Source: Mediterraneibacter hominis
Lineage (GTDB): Bacteria > Bacillota > Clostridia > Lachnospirales > Lachnospiraceae
DNA length: 64,000 nt
Reading direction: 5' to 3'
Assembly: GCF_014287475.1 (NCBI RefSeq)
Contig: NZ_JACOPF010000001.1
Coordinates: 1,178,001-1,242,000 of the forward strand
Shown: in pieces, positions 1 through 9,353 of the stretch
How positions within the stretch are numbered: position 1 is the stretch's first letter
How the letters are laid out: the number at the start of each line of letters is the position of its first letter
Program-made: the position numbers and the translations under genes
The notes under the pieces: generated by a model
The model's input: only the letters and a program-made list of their open reading frames with translations
What the model was told of the DNA's origin: nothing
The model's database searches: none

Positions 1-125
1 TGCAGCTTCCGTGGGAAATTCGATTGCCATCTGAACTAAAGAAAACTTACAGCCGGTGATTTTCTCTCTCTGATAGAAAATGGGTCTCTACTTTACACGT
101 TCATCGCTTTTTTCTGTTTTTTTCC
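1..125 (-). promoter_or_regulatory. T-box riboswitch, 5' part (runs off the left edge)
   Basis: Read on the minus strand, this leader shows T-box Stem I landmarks in order: GCGATGAACGTG, AAAGTAGAGA, CAGAGAG, then CGGCTGTAAG. These match the conserved AGTA, AGAGAG and GCTG-AAG elements of tRNA-sensing leaders. The specifier side probably follows around GAATTTCCCAC (about positions 18-28), which would fit a TTC (Phe) codon, but I cannot fix the codon. The antiterminator (TGGNACCGCG) and the regulated gene lie beyond position 1. T-box identity is inferred from motif order; the amino acid is a guess. Confidence 0.75.
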
Positions 126-142
126 GTCCTATCCTGACGGAA

Positions 143-1045
143 TTACTCTTTCATTTTATCATACGTTTTTTGTTTGTCAAGAAATTTATCTCTATCCGCT
201 TTTTCTTTTTTCGTTGTAAACCCTTCCAAAAGGGCATTTACTTCTCCTCCCAAAAGAATAATATACATGCAGACATACAGCCAGAGCATAATTAATATAA
301 TCGTTGTAAGACTCCCATACATACTTGAAAATCCAGTAAATACATCCAGATAGACAGAAAAGAAAAAAGAAATCAGCAGCCATCCTGATGCAGTAAACAA
401 AGCGCCCGGCAGTTGCCTCTTCAATGTAGTTTTCGCCATATTTTTCCGGTTGGGAAGAAATTTATAAACCAGATCCCAGAATACGGTCAGCACTACCAGC
501 GTCACTACCGTGCGGATTCTGATTATAAAATCTACAACCTTGCTCAAAAACGGAACATGTTCATATACCATTAAACTGATGCTGTTCCCAAAGACAGACA
601 ATACAAGAGAAAGCATAATCGCCAGTATGAATATCACCGTATAAAAAGACGCCCTGACGCGCAGATACAAATAATTCCGCGTCTCTATGTTATCATATAT
701 ACAGTTCAGACCTGATGTCACAGACAAAACGCCCTTGCCTGCCGACCAGAGGGCAACCAAAATCGTAATCGGAATGATACTTCCAGAGCGTGTGTAGACC
801 TCCAGCACAATGGAGCGAATCAGCCCTTCTACTGACGACGGAAACACTTGAAGCACCGCTGTCATCACATCCTCCATTGTCACAGAGGTAAACTGTACCA
901 TTGTAAGAAGCAAAATGATAATCGGTATCAATGACAACACAAAAAAATATGCCGCCTGTGCTGCATATGCCCCTGTATGATGCGATGATATAGTTTCCAA
1001 AACCGTCTCTATATTCTTTCTTATATTCTTACTTTTCCCCGCCAT
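143..1045 (-). CDS. YihY/virulence factor BrkB family membrane protein
   Basis: This 300-residue inner-membrane protein has about six hydrophobic segments (near residues 30-50, 90-110, 135-160, 180-200, 215-235 and 245-270), as in the YihY/BrkB (formerly RNase BN) family. The family motif region AAQAAYFFVLSLIPIIILL lies near the N terminus. The start at 1045 has CAGGAG seven bases upstream. The biochemical role of the family is not established, and earlier RNase BN assignments were withdrawn. It stands alone: a 6S RNA gene lies upstream on the same strand and the promoter of a T-box leader overlaps its 3' end. The charged C-terminal tail (about 30 residues) is cytoplasmic by prediction. Confidence 0.88.
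   Translation of the reverse strand: MAGKSKNIRKNIETVLETISSHHTGAYAAQAAYFFVLSLIPIIILLLTMVQFTSVTMEDVMTAVLQVFPSSVEGLIRSIVLEVYTRSGSIIPITILVALWSAGKGVLSVTSGLNCIYDNIETRNYLYLRVRASFYTVIFILAIMLSLVLSVFGNSISLMVYEHVPFLSKVVDFIIRIRTVVTLVVLTVFWDLVYKFLPNRKNMAKTTLKRQLPGALFTASGWLLISFFFSVYLDVFTGFSSMYGSLTTIILIMLWLYVCMYIILLGGEVNALLEGFTTKKEKADRDKFLDKQKTYDKMKE
153..180 (-). promoter_or_regulatory. Promoter of the T-box leader
   Basis: On the minus strand, TTGACA (175-180) is followed after 16 bp by TAAAAT (153-158). It drives transcription leftwards into the T-box leader. It overlaps the last codons of the YihY gene, so that gene and the leader overlap at the DNA level. Confidence 0.6.
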
Positions 1046-1129
1046 CTATAAACTCCTGACTTTTCACCAGTTTTCCAAATCATACCATACTTCCCCCGCT
1101 TAAGCAACCGCATCGGATTTTCATCAAAC

Positions 1130-1156
1130 AAAAAGCGGCTGCACGAAACAGCCGCC
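1130..1156 (-). terminator. Intrinsic terminator of the 6S RNA gene
   Basis: Minus-strand stem GGCGGCTG / CAGCCGC with loop TTTCGTG is followed by TTTTTG. It ends the non-coding transcript upstream of the YihY gene. Confidence 0.8.
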
Positions 1157-1357
1157 TTTCTCTTTAGTAGTTCCCCAAAATGCCGGTCCTGTATTTTGAC
1201 TCCTAGCCACAGCTAGGTGGGCAACCGCATCTGTTTTTTTGTCTTCCACTGCGAACGGAGGCCTGACATATTACAGAAATATAGGAATCCCGTTTCAAGT
1301 AAATGTAGGTTCAAAATTACAGGGTTGTCGTACATTTCAGGTTATGTTCTTAACTCT
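1157..1357 (-). ncRNA. ssrS: 6S RNA (SsrS), regulator of RNA polymerase
   Basis: The gap 1046-1502 holds a promoter-RNA-terminator unit on the minus strand with no convincing reading frame. The RNA can fold as one long rod. CCTGTAATTTTGA near the 5' end pairs with TCAAAATACAGG near the 3' end, a large central bubble follows, and the 3' bubble strand carries a small hairpin CCTAGC-TGTG-GCTAGG. An upper stem TTTCTGT/ACAGA and apical pairing GTC..TCC/GGA.GAC complete it. A long hairpin with a central bubble mimicking an open promoter is the hallmark of 6S RNA, which binds the housekeeping RNA polymerase in stationary phase. The mature RNA is probably about 190 nt. Assignment rests on structure and genomic form, not on a database match. 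Confidence 0.78.
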
Positions 1358-1363
1358 AAAAGT

Positions 1364-1392
1364 ATTATACCCCATTTATCTCAAATTTACAA
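1364..1392 (-). promoter_or_regulatory. Promoter of the 6S RNA gene
   Basis: TTGTAA (1387-1392) and TATAAT (1364-1369) on the minus strand are separated by 17 bp. The predicted transcript start is near 1357. Confidence 0.75.
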
Positions 1393-1502
1393 CCAATTTT
1401 CCCATATCGGCAGCGTGCATTCTATTCCATAATATGATATAGTTACCTTATTGCCAATATATTTTTGGCGGTATTATTTCATCAGATAAGGAGTTTTGCT
1501 TT

Positions 1503-2285
1503 ATGAAAATGAATGAATTAAAACTTGTCTATTTCAGCCCTACAGGAACCACCAGAAAGGTCATTATGGAAGTTGCAAAAAATATTGACCTGAAATCTGT
1601 ATCTTTTGACTTTTCTGTACATAAAGAAAAAAGGCCTGCCCTTACATTTATGCCAAACGACTTTGTACTCTTTGGAATTCCCGTATATGCCGGTAGGGTT
1701 CCCCGTACCTTCATAGATTATCTAGAACAAATTCATGGGAATGACACCCCCGCCGCACTTATCGCAACCTACGGGTGTCGGGAATATGAGGATGCTCTTC
1801 TCGAATTAAAAACAGAAGTAGAAAACAGAGGCTTCAAGGTGATCGGCGCCGGCGCCTTCCCAACGGAACACTCTATTGTACGTTCTATCGGACTTGGACG
1901 TCCGAACAAAGAGGATTTAAAAGGCATCTCTGATTTTGGCATCCAGTTAAACCGAAGGTTAAAGGCAGAACAGCCCTTTAGCAGCTATGACATACATGTC
2001 CCTGGTAATCATCCATACCGGAAATACGGAACTGCAGGCCTATATCCTAAAGTAGATGTAAATCTTTGTACAGAATGTAGTTCCTGCGCAAAGGTCTGTC
2101 CCTCCGGCGCCATCTCCCTGGCAGATCCGAAAAAGACAGACAAGAAAAAATGCATCAGCTGCCAGAAATGTGTGCGCCTCTGCCGCCAGAAAGCAAGAAG
2201 CGTCAGTACAATGAAGCTGAATATGCTTACAAAAAAGCTTACAAAAGTCTGTCAGAGTGACAAATCAGCCGATATTTTTCTGTAA
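1503..2285 (+). CDS. EFR1 family ferredoxin (flavodoxin-like plus two 4Fe-4S clusters)
   Basis: This 260-residue protein joins an N-terminal flavodoxin-like domain to a C-terminal bacterial ferredoxin. The FMN phosphate-binding loop is YFSPTGTTRK near residue 10. The ferredoxin carries two CxxCxxCxxxC motifs (CTECSSCAKVC and CISCQKCVRLC, about residues 182-225). EFR1-type proteins are common in gut Clostridia and are presumed to carry electrons; partners are unknown. The start is supported by AAGGAG nine bases upstream. It is monocistronic and converges on pckA. Confidence 0.9.
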   Translation: MKMNELKLVYFSPTGTTRKVIMEVAKNIDLKSVSFDFSVHKEKRPALTFMPNDFVLFGIPVYAGRVPRTFIDYLEQIHGNDTPAALIATYGCREYEDALLELKTEVENRGFKVIGAGAFPTEHSIVRSIGLGRPNKEDLKGISDFGIQLNRRLKAEQPFSSYDIHVPGNHPYRKYGTAGLYPKVDVNLCTECSSCAKVCPSGAISLADPKKTDKKKCISCQKCVRLCRQKARSVSTMKLNMLTKKLTKVCQSDKSADIFL

Positions 2286-2288
2286 ATA

Positions 2289-2406
2289 CTCTCTCTGACG
2301 GGCAACGAACAGCTCACAGCAATGCTGTCCGTTGCCCGTCAAATGACCGTCCTGTCGTGCGAGCAGGCCCGCCCGCTCGTCCGGCCGCTTTCCGGGCGTA
2401 TCGCGC
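2289..2406 (-). other. GC-rich structured element after the pckA terminator
   Basis: The spacer between the EFR1 gene and pckA is much richer in GC than its surroundings. It contains an 11-bp perfect stem GACGGGCAACG / CGTTGCCCGTC (2297-2340) that also encloses ACAGC/GCTGT. A second fold-prone segment follows (GCGAGCAGGC, GCCCGCTCG, GGCCGCTTTCCGGGC). In the pckA direction it lies just after that gene's terminator and ends in a strong hairpin. This is the same placement as the element family at 30.7, 32.0, 34.2 and 53.6 kb, but sequence similarity to them is weak. Confidence 0.4.
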
Positions 2407-2450
2407 AAAAAAAGTATCCCATTGTCCAGAAGAACTTTGGGATACTTTTT
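2407..2450. terminator. Bidirectional terminator between the EFR1 gene and pckA
   Basis: The stem AAGTATCCCA / TGGGATACTT is flanked by A7 on the left and T5 on the right, so it can end transcription of pckA (minus) and of the EFR1 gene (plus). Confidence 0.8.
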
Positions 2451-2473
2451 CATTTTCTTAAGAAATCTCTTTA

Positions 2474-4078
2474 TTATTTCTGTGGTCCTGCTGCAACCAA
2501 TGCTTTTCCGATTTCGTTTCCTTCGTATTTTGCGAAATTCTTAACAAATCTGGCTGCAAGGTCTTTCGCTTTTTCTTCCCACTCAGAAGCATCTGCATAC
2601 GTATCACGTGGATCCAGGATCTTCGGATCTACACCTGGCAGTTCTGTCGGAACCTCAAAGTTGAAGAATGGGATCTTCTTTGTCGGCGCGCTCAAAATAG
2701 AACCGTCTAAAATCGCATCAATGATACCACGTGTATCTTTGATGGAAATACGTTTTCCGCTTCCGTTCCATCCTGTATTTACCAGGTATGCCTTCGCTCC
2801 GCTTTCTTTCATTCTCTTGACGAGCTCCTCTGCATATTTTGTCGGATGCAGCTCCAAAAATGCCTGTCCAAAGCATGCGGAAAAGGTAGGAGTAGGCTCT
2901 GTAATTCCGCGCTCTGTACCCGCAAGCTTTGCTGTAAATCCTGACAGGAAATAGTATTCTGTCTGTTCCGGAGTCAGAACAGATACCGGAGGAAGTACGC
3001 CGAATGCATCTGCTGACAGGAAGATTACATTCTTTGCTGCCGGAGCAGAAGAAACCGGACGTACGATTTTTTCAATATGATCGATCGGATAAGATACACG
3101 TGTATTCTCTGTCACACTCTTATCTGTAAAGTCGATTTTTCCGTCTTTGTCCAACGTAACATTCTCTAAAAGAGCGTTGCGTTTAATTGCATTGTAAATG
3201 TCTGGTTCGGATTCTTTATCCAGGTCAATTACTTTTGCATAGCATCCGCCTTCGAAGTTAAATACACCGTTGTCATCCCAGCCATGCTCGTCGTCTCCAA
3301 TTAAAAGACGCTTTGGATCTGTGGAAAGTGTTGTTTTTCCTGTTCCGGAAAGTCCAAAGAAAATTGCTGTATTTTCTCCGTTCATATCTGTATTTGCAGA
3401 ACAATGCATAGAAGCAATGCCTTTCAGCGGCAAATAGTAGTTCATCATAGAGAACATACCCTTTTTCATCTCTCCGCCGTACCATGTATTGACGATAACC
3501 TGCTCACGGCTTGTAATGTTGAACATTACCGCTGTTTCAGAGTTTAATCCGAGTTCTTTATAGTTTTCTACTTTTGCCTTAGATGCATTGTAAACAACAA
3601 AATCCGGCTTAAAGTCTTTTAATTCTTCTTCTGTCGGACGGATAAACATGTTTTTAACAAAATGTGCCTGCCATGCAACTTCCATGATAAAACGAATCGC
3701 CATACGGGTATCCTTGTTTGCACCGCAGAACGCATCTATTACAAAAAGTCTCTTTCCTGAAAGCTCTTTCTGTGCAATTTCTTTTACTGTATTCCATGCT
3801 TCCTCTGTAGCAGGATGATTATCATTCTTATATTCGTCTGAAGTCCACCAGACAGTATCCCTGGAGTTCTCATCCATTACAATATATTTGTCTTTCGGAG
3901 AACGGCCTGTATAGATACCAGTCATAACATTGACTGCACCAAGCTCACTTTCCTGTCCCTTGTCATACCCTTCCAGACTGGGGTTTGTCTCTTCTTCAAA
4001 CAGCATCTCATAAGAAGGATTGTAAACAATTTCTGTGGTTCCTGTAATACCATACTGACTTAAATCAATATTTGCCAT
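2474..4078 (-). CDS. pckA: Phosphoenolpyruvate carboxykinase (ATP)
   Basis: This enzyme converts oxaloacetate and ATP to PEP, CO2 and ADP; in fermenters it often runs in the carboxylating direction. The 534-residue length fits the ATP-dependent family. Visible motifs are the kinase P-loop [11 protein letters not shown], the metal-site region [17 protein letters not shown] and the N-terminal GRSPKDKY. The start [10 protein letters not shown] at 4078 is preferred over an upstream ATG at 4144 because AGAGAGG lies just before it and family members begin there. It is transcribed alone from the promoter at 4200-4228 and ends at the terminator at 2407-2450. The untranslated leader can form GCAC/GTGC and CCCC/GGGG hairpins. 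Confidence 0.96.
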   Translation of the reverse strand: MANIDLSQYGITGTTEIVYNPSYEMLFEEETNPSLEGYDKGQESELGAVNVMTGIYTGRSPKDKYIVMDENSRDTVWWTSDEYKNDNHPATEEAWNTVKEIAQKELSGKRLFVIDAFCGANKDTRMAIRFIMEVAWQAHFVKNMFIRPTEEELKDFKPDFVVYNASKAKVENYKELGLNSETAVMFNITSREQVIVNTWYGGEMKKGMFSMMNYYLPLKGIASMHCSANTDMNGENTAIFFGLSGTGKTTLSTDPKRLLIGDDEHGWDDNGVFNFEGGCYAKVIDLDKESEPDIYNAIKRNALLENVTLDKDGKIDFTDKSVTENTRVSYPIDHIEKIVRPVSSAPAAKNVIFLSADAFGVLPPVSVLTPEQTEYYFLSGFTAKLAGTERGITEPTPTFSACFGQAFLELHPTKYAEELVKRMKESGAKAYLVNTGWNGSGKRISIKDTRGIIDAILDGSILSAPTKKIPFFNFEVPTELPGVDPKILDPRDTYADASEWEEKAKDLAARFVKNFAKYEGNEIGKALVAAGPQK

Positions 4079-4199
4079 CTTGCACTCAACCTCTCTCTTT
4101 CTATAGTATAGGGTTGTCAAATACAGTAAAATAATATTTGACATTCATATTTTCCCCGGTCATTAAACAGGGGAGCACAAAAATTTCGTGCCAGAATAC

Positions 4200-4228
4200 A
4201 TTATACACAATATATTGTTAAAAATCAA
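4200..4228 (-). promoter_or_regulatory. pckA promoter
   Basis: Minus strand TTGATT (4223-4228), 17-bp spacer, TATAAT (4200-4205). It lies directly after the stop codon of the upstream small membrane-protein gene. Confidence 0.75.
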
Positions 4229-4573
4229 TCAAAAATACTTATTTTTCAATTTTGTTGTGTATACCATAAACCATACAAGCATAATAAGAAAGACAACCAT
4301 TCCAATCACATCGATCAGCATAATCGGCTGCACAAAATAATGAAACATATCAACCGCGCCGTATAAGGTCGCAACAATACTGAATACCAGCACTGCGGGA
4401 ACCGCCTTTTGCATATAGGCTTCTTTGTCTTTACACATCTGCTCAGTATAATCTTTTCCCAGCAAAAGTGTCGCATTGATATGCCCGTCTCTTCTCATCT
4501 GAATATAAGCGTAAAAACCATAAATCCCACATCCAAAGACTATCACGCTGATAATTCCAAAAAAATCATCCAT
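4229..4573 (-). CDS. Small membrane protein of unknown function
   Basis: This 114-residue protein has three likely membrane helices: residues 3-22 (FFGIISVIVFGCGIYGFYAY), about 56-77 and about 85-107. The cytoplasmic loop is charged (KDYTEQMCKDKEAYMQK). GAGGTG six bases before the ATG supports the start. It begins ten bases after the thrC stop and is probably co-transcribed with it. I do not recognise a family, and nothing suggests a role in threonine synthesis beyond the linkage. Confidence 0.75.
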   Translation of the reverse strand: MDDFFGIISVIVFGCGIYGFYAYIQMRRDGHINATLLLGKDYTEQMCKDKEAYMQKAVPAVLVFSIVATLYGAVDMFHYFVQPIMLIDVIGMVVFLIMLVWFMVYTTKLKNKYF

Positions 4574-4583
4574 TTTTTACACC

Positions 4584-6071
4584 TCAACCCTTAAGTATCT
4601 CTTTTACTGTTTCTTTCATCTTATCCGCATCACACTCTCTCGTATGTCGGATTTTCGCATTGCGGATCTCTTCTATCGCCGCAGGTATCTCCATGCCTGA
4701 GATCTTGTGCAGTTCGTCGATCAGTTCAAATTCCTCCCAGTCTTTATATTTTTCATCGATCGCCGTCATTACGCTGTGCGCAAACTTATACGGACTTGCC
4801 GTAGAGGCCACAAGGGCTTTTCTTACATCCCCGCTTTTCTCCCTGTACTCTCTGCACACATATGCAGCCACAGCTGTATGGGTATCCATCACATATCCGG
4901 TCTCCTGGTATGTTTTCTGGATTTTCGTGCTTGTCTGTGCTTCCGTCGCATACCCGCCGACAAAATCTTCCAGTTTCTCTTTCATTTCACTGGTGATTTC
5001 ATATACCCCTCTTTCTTTTAACGACTGCATCAATTCTGCATTTTTCCTTGCATTTCCTCCGGCAATCGTATAGATAAGACGCTCCAGATTACTAGAAATC
5101 AGAATATCCATAGAAGGAGAAGAAGTAAGCACAAATTCTCTGTTTCTGTCATATTTTCCGGTCTGGAAGAAGTCAAAAAGTACTTTATTTTCATTGGACG
5201 CACAGATCAGCCTGGCAATCGGTACTCCCATCTGCTTCGCATAATATGCCGCAAGAATATTCCCAAAATTTCCGGTAGGCACTGCCACGTTGATTGTCTC
5301 CCCCGCAGAAATTTCCTTATTCTTCAAAAGCTTCGCATAGGCGTACACATAATAGACAACCTGTGGAACCAGCCGTCCGATATTGATGGAGTTTGCAGAA
5401 GAAAATTGGTATCCGCATACATCCAGTTCCTTTGCCAGTTCTTTGTCTTCAAAGATTGCCTTCACTCCGCTCTGCGCATTGTCAAAATTCCCATGAATTG
5501 CCACAACAGAGGTGTTCGCCCCTTTCTGGGTCACCATCTGCAATTCCTGCACTCTGCTTACCCCGCCCTTTGGATAGAATACGATAATTCTCGTCCCCGG
5601 CACATCCGCAAACCCTGCAAGCGCCGCTTTTCCTGTATCTCCTGACGTCGCTGTCAAAATTACAATTTCATTTTTCACATGGTTTTTCTTTGCCGATGTT
5701 GTAAGCAAATGCGGCAGAATGGACAGCGCCATATCTTTAAACGCAATGGTCGCCCCATGAAAAAGCTCCAGATGATATGTATCCCCTACCTTTGCCAGAG
5801 GTGCAATCTCCTCTGTGTCAAATTTAGAATCATAGGCACTTGCGATACAGCGCTTCAACTCCTCCTCTGTAAAATCTGTAAGGAACTGCTTCATCACCGT
5901 ATACGCCGTCTCCTGATACGTCATCTCTTTGAGTTCTTCCATCGACACATCCAGCTTTGGAATCCTCTCTGGCACAAATAGTCCGCCGTCGTCTGCAAGA
6001 CCTTTTAATATTGCCTCGGAGGCAGTCACTGTTTTTTCTGTGCTGCGTGTACTTCTGTATAATAACTCCAT
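4584..6071 (-). CDS. thrC: Threonine synthase
   Basis: A PLP enzyme that converts O-phosphohomoserine to threonine. It is 495 residues long from the start at MELLYRSTRS, which has GGGAGA upstream; an ATG 45 bases earlier lacks a site. The PLP lysine lies in HGATIAFKDMALS (about residue 110), and phosphate-binding glycines in ATSGDTGKAAL. This is the long threonine synthase type with an N-terminal extension (TRSTEKTVTASEAILKGLADDGGLF). The substrate could come from homoserine made by hom at 47.5 kb; no homoserine kinase gene is in the window. Transcription starts at the promoter at 6156-6184 through a leader with a strong hairpin. Confidence 0.95.
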   Translation of the reverse strand: MELLYRSTRSTEKTVTASEAILKGLADDGGLFVPERIPKLDVSMEELKEMTYQETAYTVMKQFLTDFTEEELKRCIASAYDSKFDTEEIAPLAKVGDTYHLELFHGATIAFKDMALSILPHLLTTSAKKNHVKNEIVILTATSGDTGKAALAGFADVPGTRIIVFYPKGGVSRVQELQMVTQKGANTSVVAIHGNFDNAQSGVKAIFEDKELAKELDVCGYQFSSANSINIGRLVPQVVYYVYAYAKLLKNKEISAGETINVAVPTGNFGNILAAYYAKQMGVPIARLICASNENKVLFDFFQTGKYDRNREFVLTSSPSMDILISSNLERLIYTIAGGNARKNAELMQSLKERGVYEITSEMKEKLEDFVGGYATEAQTSTKIQKTYQETGYVMDTHTAVAAYVCREYREKSGDVRKALVASTASPYKFAHSVMTAIDEKYKDWEEFELIDELHKISGMEIPAAIEEIRNAKIRHTRECDADKMKETVKEILKG

Positions 6072-6117
6072 GTCTTCTCCCTCTTTTTCTTTCACTATAT
6101 CTGCGTTTATATACAAA

Positions 6118-6184
6118 GAGCAGTACGCGTCTCTGCTTTTACGCTACTGCTCTGCATTATATCATAAGTTTCTTTTTTAAGCAA
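6118..6184 (-). promoter_or_regulatory. thrC promoter and leader hairpin
   Basis: Minus strand -35 TTGCTT (6179-6184), 17-bp spacer, -10 TATAAT (6156-6161). The transcript immediately forms a 12-13 bp hairpin GAGCAGTAGCGT / ACGCGTACTGCTC (6118-6152). It is followed only by TTTGTAT, a weak U tract. It could be a 5' stabiliser or a weak attenuator; no leader peptide rich in Thr/Ile codons is visible. Confidence 0.6.
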
Positions 6185-6215
6185 TTTTGTTTCCTTCGCT
6201 TTTTATGTCTTTTTG

Positions 6216-7505
6216 TCAGTTGTTTTTCTGTCTGCGGAACAAAATAACCACCAGGCCACATATTGCCATCAAAATCGGGTATACCAGATGGGGAATAATC
6301 TGAAACGGCGTCAGCCCCGTCAGCGTTGCCGCCGAAAGAAGCTGTGCCCCATAGGGGATCATTCCCTGCCCGACAGAAGTGAACATATCCAAAAGTGATG
6401 CAGAACGTTTCGGCTCAATTTCAAATTCATCACTGATTTCCTTCGCAATCGGCCCTGCCATGACAATCGCTACGGTATTATTCGCTGTACACAAGTCTAC
6501 AAAAAGGGCAAGAATGGCAATCCCAAGCTCTCCTCCTCTTTTCCCATGAATCCGTTTTTTAATCATGTCCAGAATAAACTGTATTCCCCCGTATTCTCTT
6601 ACCAGAGAAACCACGCATGCCACCACAATAGAAATAACGGTAATGTCATACATGGACGTAATACCGCCGCCCACTACACTGAAAATTTCTGAAACTGCAA
6701 TGCTGCCGGTGAACACTCCCACGATCAAAGACACCACAATACCACTGATTAATACGAGAAACACATTGATTCCAATCAAAGCACCCGCCAGTACAATCAC
6801 ATACGGCAAAACCTTCCACAGATTATAAGACAATTCGCCTTCCATATGAAAGTTTCCGTTCCTCGTGATCATCCAGAAAAAGACCATCGTCAATACAGCC
6901 GCAGGAAGTACAATCAGGAAGTTTGCCTTGAATTTGTCCTTCATTTCACATCCCTGTGTTTTAACCGCCGCTATCGTAGTGTCGGAAATCATCGACAGAT
7001 TGTCCCCAAACATCGCGCCGCACACTACAGCCGCAATGCAGACAGCAAGCGAAAATCCCGTCTTCTCGCTGATTCCCACAGCGATTGGCGCCAGTGCGGC
7101 AATCGTCCCCATAGAAGTTCCCATAGAAACAGATATAAAACAACCGATGATAAACAGCCCTGCCACTGCAAAATGTGAAGGAATGAAGGACAGACCCAAA
7201 TTCACAGTGCTGTCCACACCTCCCGCCGCCGTTACTGCACCAGAAAATCCGCCTGCACACAGGAAGATAAGGCTCATAGTAATAATATTTTCCTCACCTA
7301 CCCCTGCCGAAACCACCTTAATTTTGTCCGCAAAAGACAATTGGCGGTTCTGTAAAAATGCTACAAAAAGCGCAATCAAAAATCCTACCACTGCAGGCAT
7401 TGCATTAAAATCTCCAAATACAATCCCCAAACCAAGGAAAATAACCAGAAACACCCCGATCGGCAAAAGCGCTATTCCTCTGCCTTTTACTTCTTCTTTC
7501 CTCAT
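6216..7505 (-). CDS. NhaC-family Na+/H+ (or organic acid) antiporter
   Basis: This 429-residue integral membrane protein has about 11-12 hydrophobic helices and the NhaC-family signatures [16 protein letters not shown] and [19 protein letters not shown]. The family includes Na+/H+ antiporters and the malate/lactate exchanger MleN, so the substrate is open. Its ATG overlaps the leuD stop by four bases, making it the last gene of a tightly coupled leuC-leuD-antiporter operon. That coupling suggests it may move the acid handled by the dehydratase, which is inference. No clear terminator was seen between it and the thrC promoter region. Confidence 0.88.
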   Translation of the reverse strand: MRKEEVKGRGIALLPIGVFLVIFLGLGIVFGDFNAMPAVVGFLIALFVAFLQNRQLSFADKIKVVSAGVGEENIITMSLIFLCAGGFSGAVTAAGGVDSTVNLGLSFIPSHFAVAGLFIIGCFISVSMGTSMGTIAALAPIAVGISEKTGFSLAVCIAAVVCGAMFGDNLSMISDTTIAAVKTQGCEMKDKFKANFLIVLPAAVLTMVFFWMITRNGNFHMEGELSYNLWKVLPYVIVLAGALIGINVFLVLISGIVVSLIVGVFTGSIAVSEIFSVVGGGITSMYDITVISIVVACVVSLVREYGGIQFILDMIKKRIHGKRGGELGIAILALFVDLCTANNTVAIVMAGPIAKEISDEFEIEPKRSASLLDMFTSVGQGMIPYGAQLLSAATLTGLTPFQIIPHLVYPILMAICGLVVILFRRQKNN

Positions 7506-8005
7506 AGCTTATTCTCTTTTTTCTTACTGTTCGTATAATTCACAAGCCCTCCGGCCGCAATTAGTTTCTGCATAAATTCCGGAAATGCCTGGCCCTGGTA
7601 CTGCGTGCCTTTCGTACGATTATAAATTTTTCCACTGTCAAAATCCACCTCTACCTCGTCTCCGGCTTCGATCCCTTTGGCTGCCTCCGGACATTCAATA
7701 ATCGGAAGCCCGATGTTGATTGCATTCCGGTAAAAAATACGGGCAAATGTCTCTGCAATCACACAGCTTACCCCAGCCGTCTTTAGGCAAAGAGGAGCGT
7801 GTTCTCTAGAAGATCCACATCCAAAATTTTTATTTGCCACAATCAGATCGCCCGGCTGTACTTTTTTCACGAAATCCGGATCTATATCCACCATTGCGTG
7901 GCTCGCCAGCTCCTTTGCATCAAAGCTGTTTAAATATCTCGCCGGAATGATGACATCTGTATCTACATTGTCTCCATATTTGAATACATGTCCCAGTGCT
8001 TTCAT
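7502..8005 (-). CDS. leuD: 3-isopropylmalate dehydratase small subunit (LeuD-type swivel domain)
   Basis: This 167-residue small subunit of the aconitase-superfamily isomerase pairs with the large subunit upstream. The family motif [14 protein letters not shown] is present near residue 60, and [21 protein letters not shown] at the N terminus is typical of the small archaeal/clostridial type. Its ATG overlaps the leuC stop by four bases, and its stop overlaps the antiporter start by four. No leuA or leuB is in the window, so substrates related to isopropylmalate (for example other 2-alkylmalates) cannot be excluded. Confidence 0.88.
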   Translation of the reverse strand: MKALGHVFKYGDNVDTDVIIPARYLNSFDAKELASHAMVDIDPDFVKKVQPGDLIVANKNFGCGSSREHAPLCLKTAGVSCVIAETFARIFYRNAINIGLPIIECPEAAKGIEAGDEVEVDFDSGKIYNRTKGTQYQGQAFPEFMQKLIAAGGLVNYTNSKKKENKL

Positions 8006-9279
8006 TCTTTCTCACCTACTTTCTCAGGATTCGCGATATAACCGGCAATCGCGCTCGCAGCCGCCACTTCCGGTGACGCCAGATAAATCAGAGAATCTAC
8101 ATGTCCCATCCTGCCTACGAAATTTCGGTTTGTCGTAGACACACACTTCTCTCCCGCTGCCATAACTCCCATATGGCCTCCCATACAAGGGCCGCAGCTC
8201 GGTGTGTTTACTGCACATCCTGCATCCACAAAAATATCCAGCAGTCCTTCCTGAATACATTGTTTATAAATTTTCTGCGTTGCAGGTACTACCATAACGC
8301 GTACATCTGGATGTACGGTATGTCCTTTCAAAATCGCAGCTGCTTTTCTCATATCTTCCATTCTTCCATTCGTACAGGAGCCGATCACCACCTGGTCAAT
8401 CCTGATTGGCTCCATCTCTTCAATTTCATCGATGGTTTTTGCATTTCCTGGCAAATGTGGAAACGCTACAGTCGGACGCACCTTTGAAAGATCAATTTCT
8501 ACCACTTCATCATAGGATGCATCTTCATCGGCTTCATAGATCTTATATTCTTTTTGTGTATGTTCCTTTAAATACCTTTCTGCCTTCTCATCTACAGGAA
8601 AGATTCCATTCTTTGCGCCCGCCTCAATCGCCATATTCGCCATTGTAAAGCGGTCGTCCATGGACAGGTTTTCAATTCCGTCCCCTGTAAATTCCATGGA
8701 TTTATATAGTGCTCCATCCACTCCGATTTTTCCGATAATATGGATAATGATGTCTTTTCCGCTGACATACGGTCCTGGTTTTCCGGTCAGAATGAATTTG
8801 ATTGCACTTGGCACCTTAAACCATAGTTCTCCTGTCGCCATTCCTGTTGCAATATCTGTTGTTCCTACACCTGTAGAGAACGCGCCGATTGCCCCATATG
8901 TACAGGTATGTGAATCCGCCCCGATGATACACTCACCGGCGGCCACCACGCCCGCCTCCGGCAAAATAGCATGCTCTACACCGGATTTTCCTTGTTCAAA
9001 ATACCATTTCAGTCCCTGTTCCTTTGCAAATTCGCGGATTGCTTTTGAATTTTCTGCCGATTTAATGTCTTTATTTGGTGTAAAATGATCCGGCACCAAC
9101 ACTACTTTCTCTTTATCATAGACTACGTCTGCCATTTGTTTAAAAATTGGCAGTGCCATAGGCCCGGTAATATCGTTTGCCATGACCACATCCAGCTTCG
9201 CTTCAATCAGTTGTCCGGCGGAAACCGAATCCAGTCCCGCATGCGCCGCCAGGATCTTCTGCGTCATTGTCATTCCCAT
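8002..9279 (-). CDS. leuC: 3-isopropylmalate dehydratase large subunit (Fe-S)
   Basis: This 425-residue large subunit carries the 4Fe-4S cluster that binds the substrate hydroxyl and carboxylate. Cluster cysteines are in GSCTNGR (about residue 300) and in the CGPCMGG motif (about residue 360). [12 protein letters not shown], around residue 120, is a substrate-site motif. The length is that of the short LeuC type found with stand-alone LeuD. Start at 9279 has AAGGAGG with eight-base spacing. It is the first gene of the operon with leuD and the NhaC antiporter. In leucine synthesis it isomerises 2- to 3-isopropylmalate. Confidence 0.9.
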   Translation of the reverse strand: MGMTMTQKILAAHAGLDSVSAGQLIEAKLDVVMANDITGPMALPIFKQMADVVYDKEKVVLVPDHFTPNKDIKSAENSKAIREFAKEQGLKWYFEQGKSGVEHAILPEAGVVAAGECIIGADSHTCTYGAIGAFSTGVGTTDIATGMATGELWFKVPSAIKFILTGKPGPYVSGKDIIIHIIGKIGVDGALYKSMEFTGDGIENLSMDDRFTMANMAIEAGAKNGIFPVDEKAERYLKEHTQKEYKIYEADEDASYDEVVEIDLSKVRPTVAFPHLPGNAKTIDEIEEMEPIRIDQVVIGSCTNGRMEDMRKAAAILKGHTVHPDVRVMVVPATQKIYKQCIQEGLLDIFVDAGCAVNTPSCGPCMGGHMGVMAAGEKCVSTTNRNFVGRMGHVDSLIYLASPEVAAASAIAGYIANPEKVGEKE

Positions 9280-9353
9280 TGTGACAGCCTCCTTTTCCTA
9301 TTCCTATGTGAGACATTTTATCACACACAGGCTTTAAAGAAAAGACAGGAATC

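Noticed and set aside
2322..2954. Plus-strand frame of 210 codons opposite the end of pckA
   Set aside because: It is the antisense shadow of a well-conserved gene and starts inside the structured spacer.
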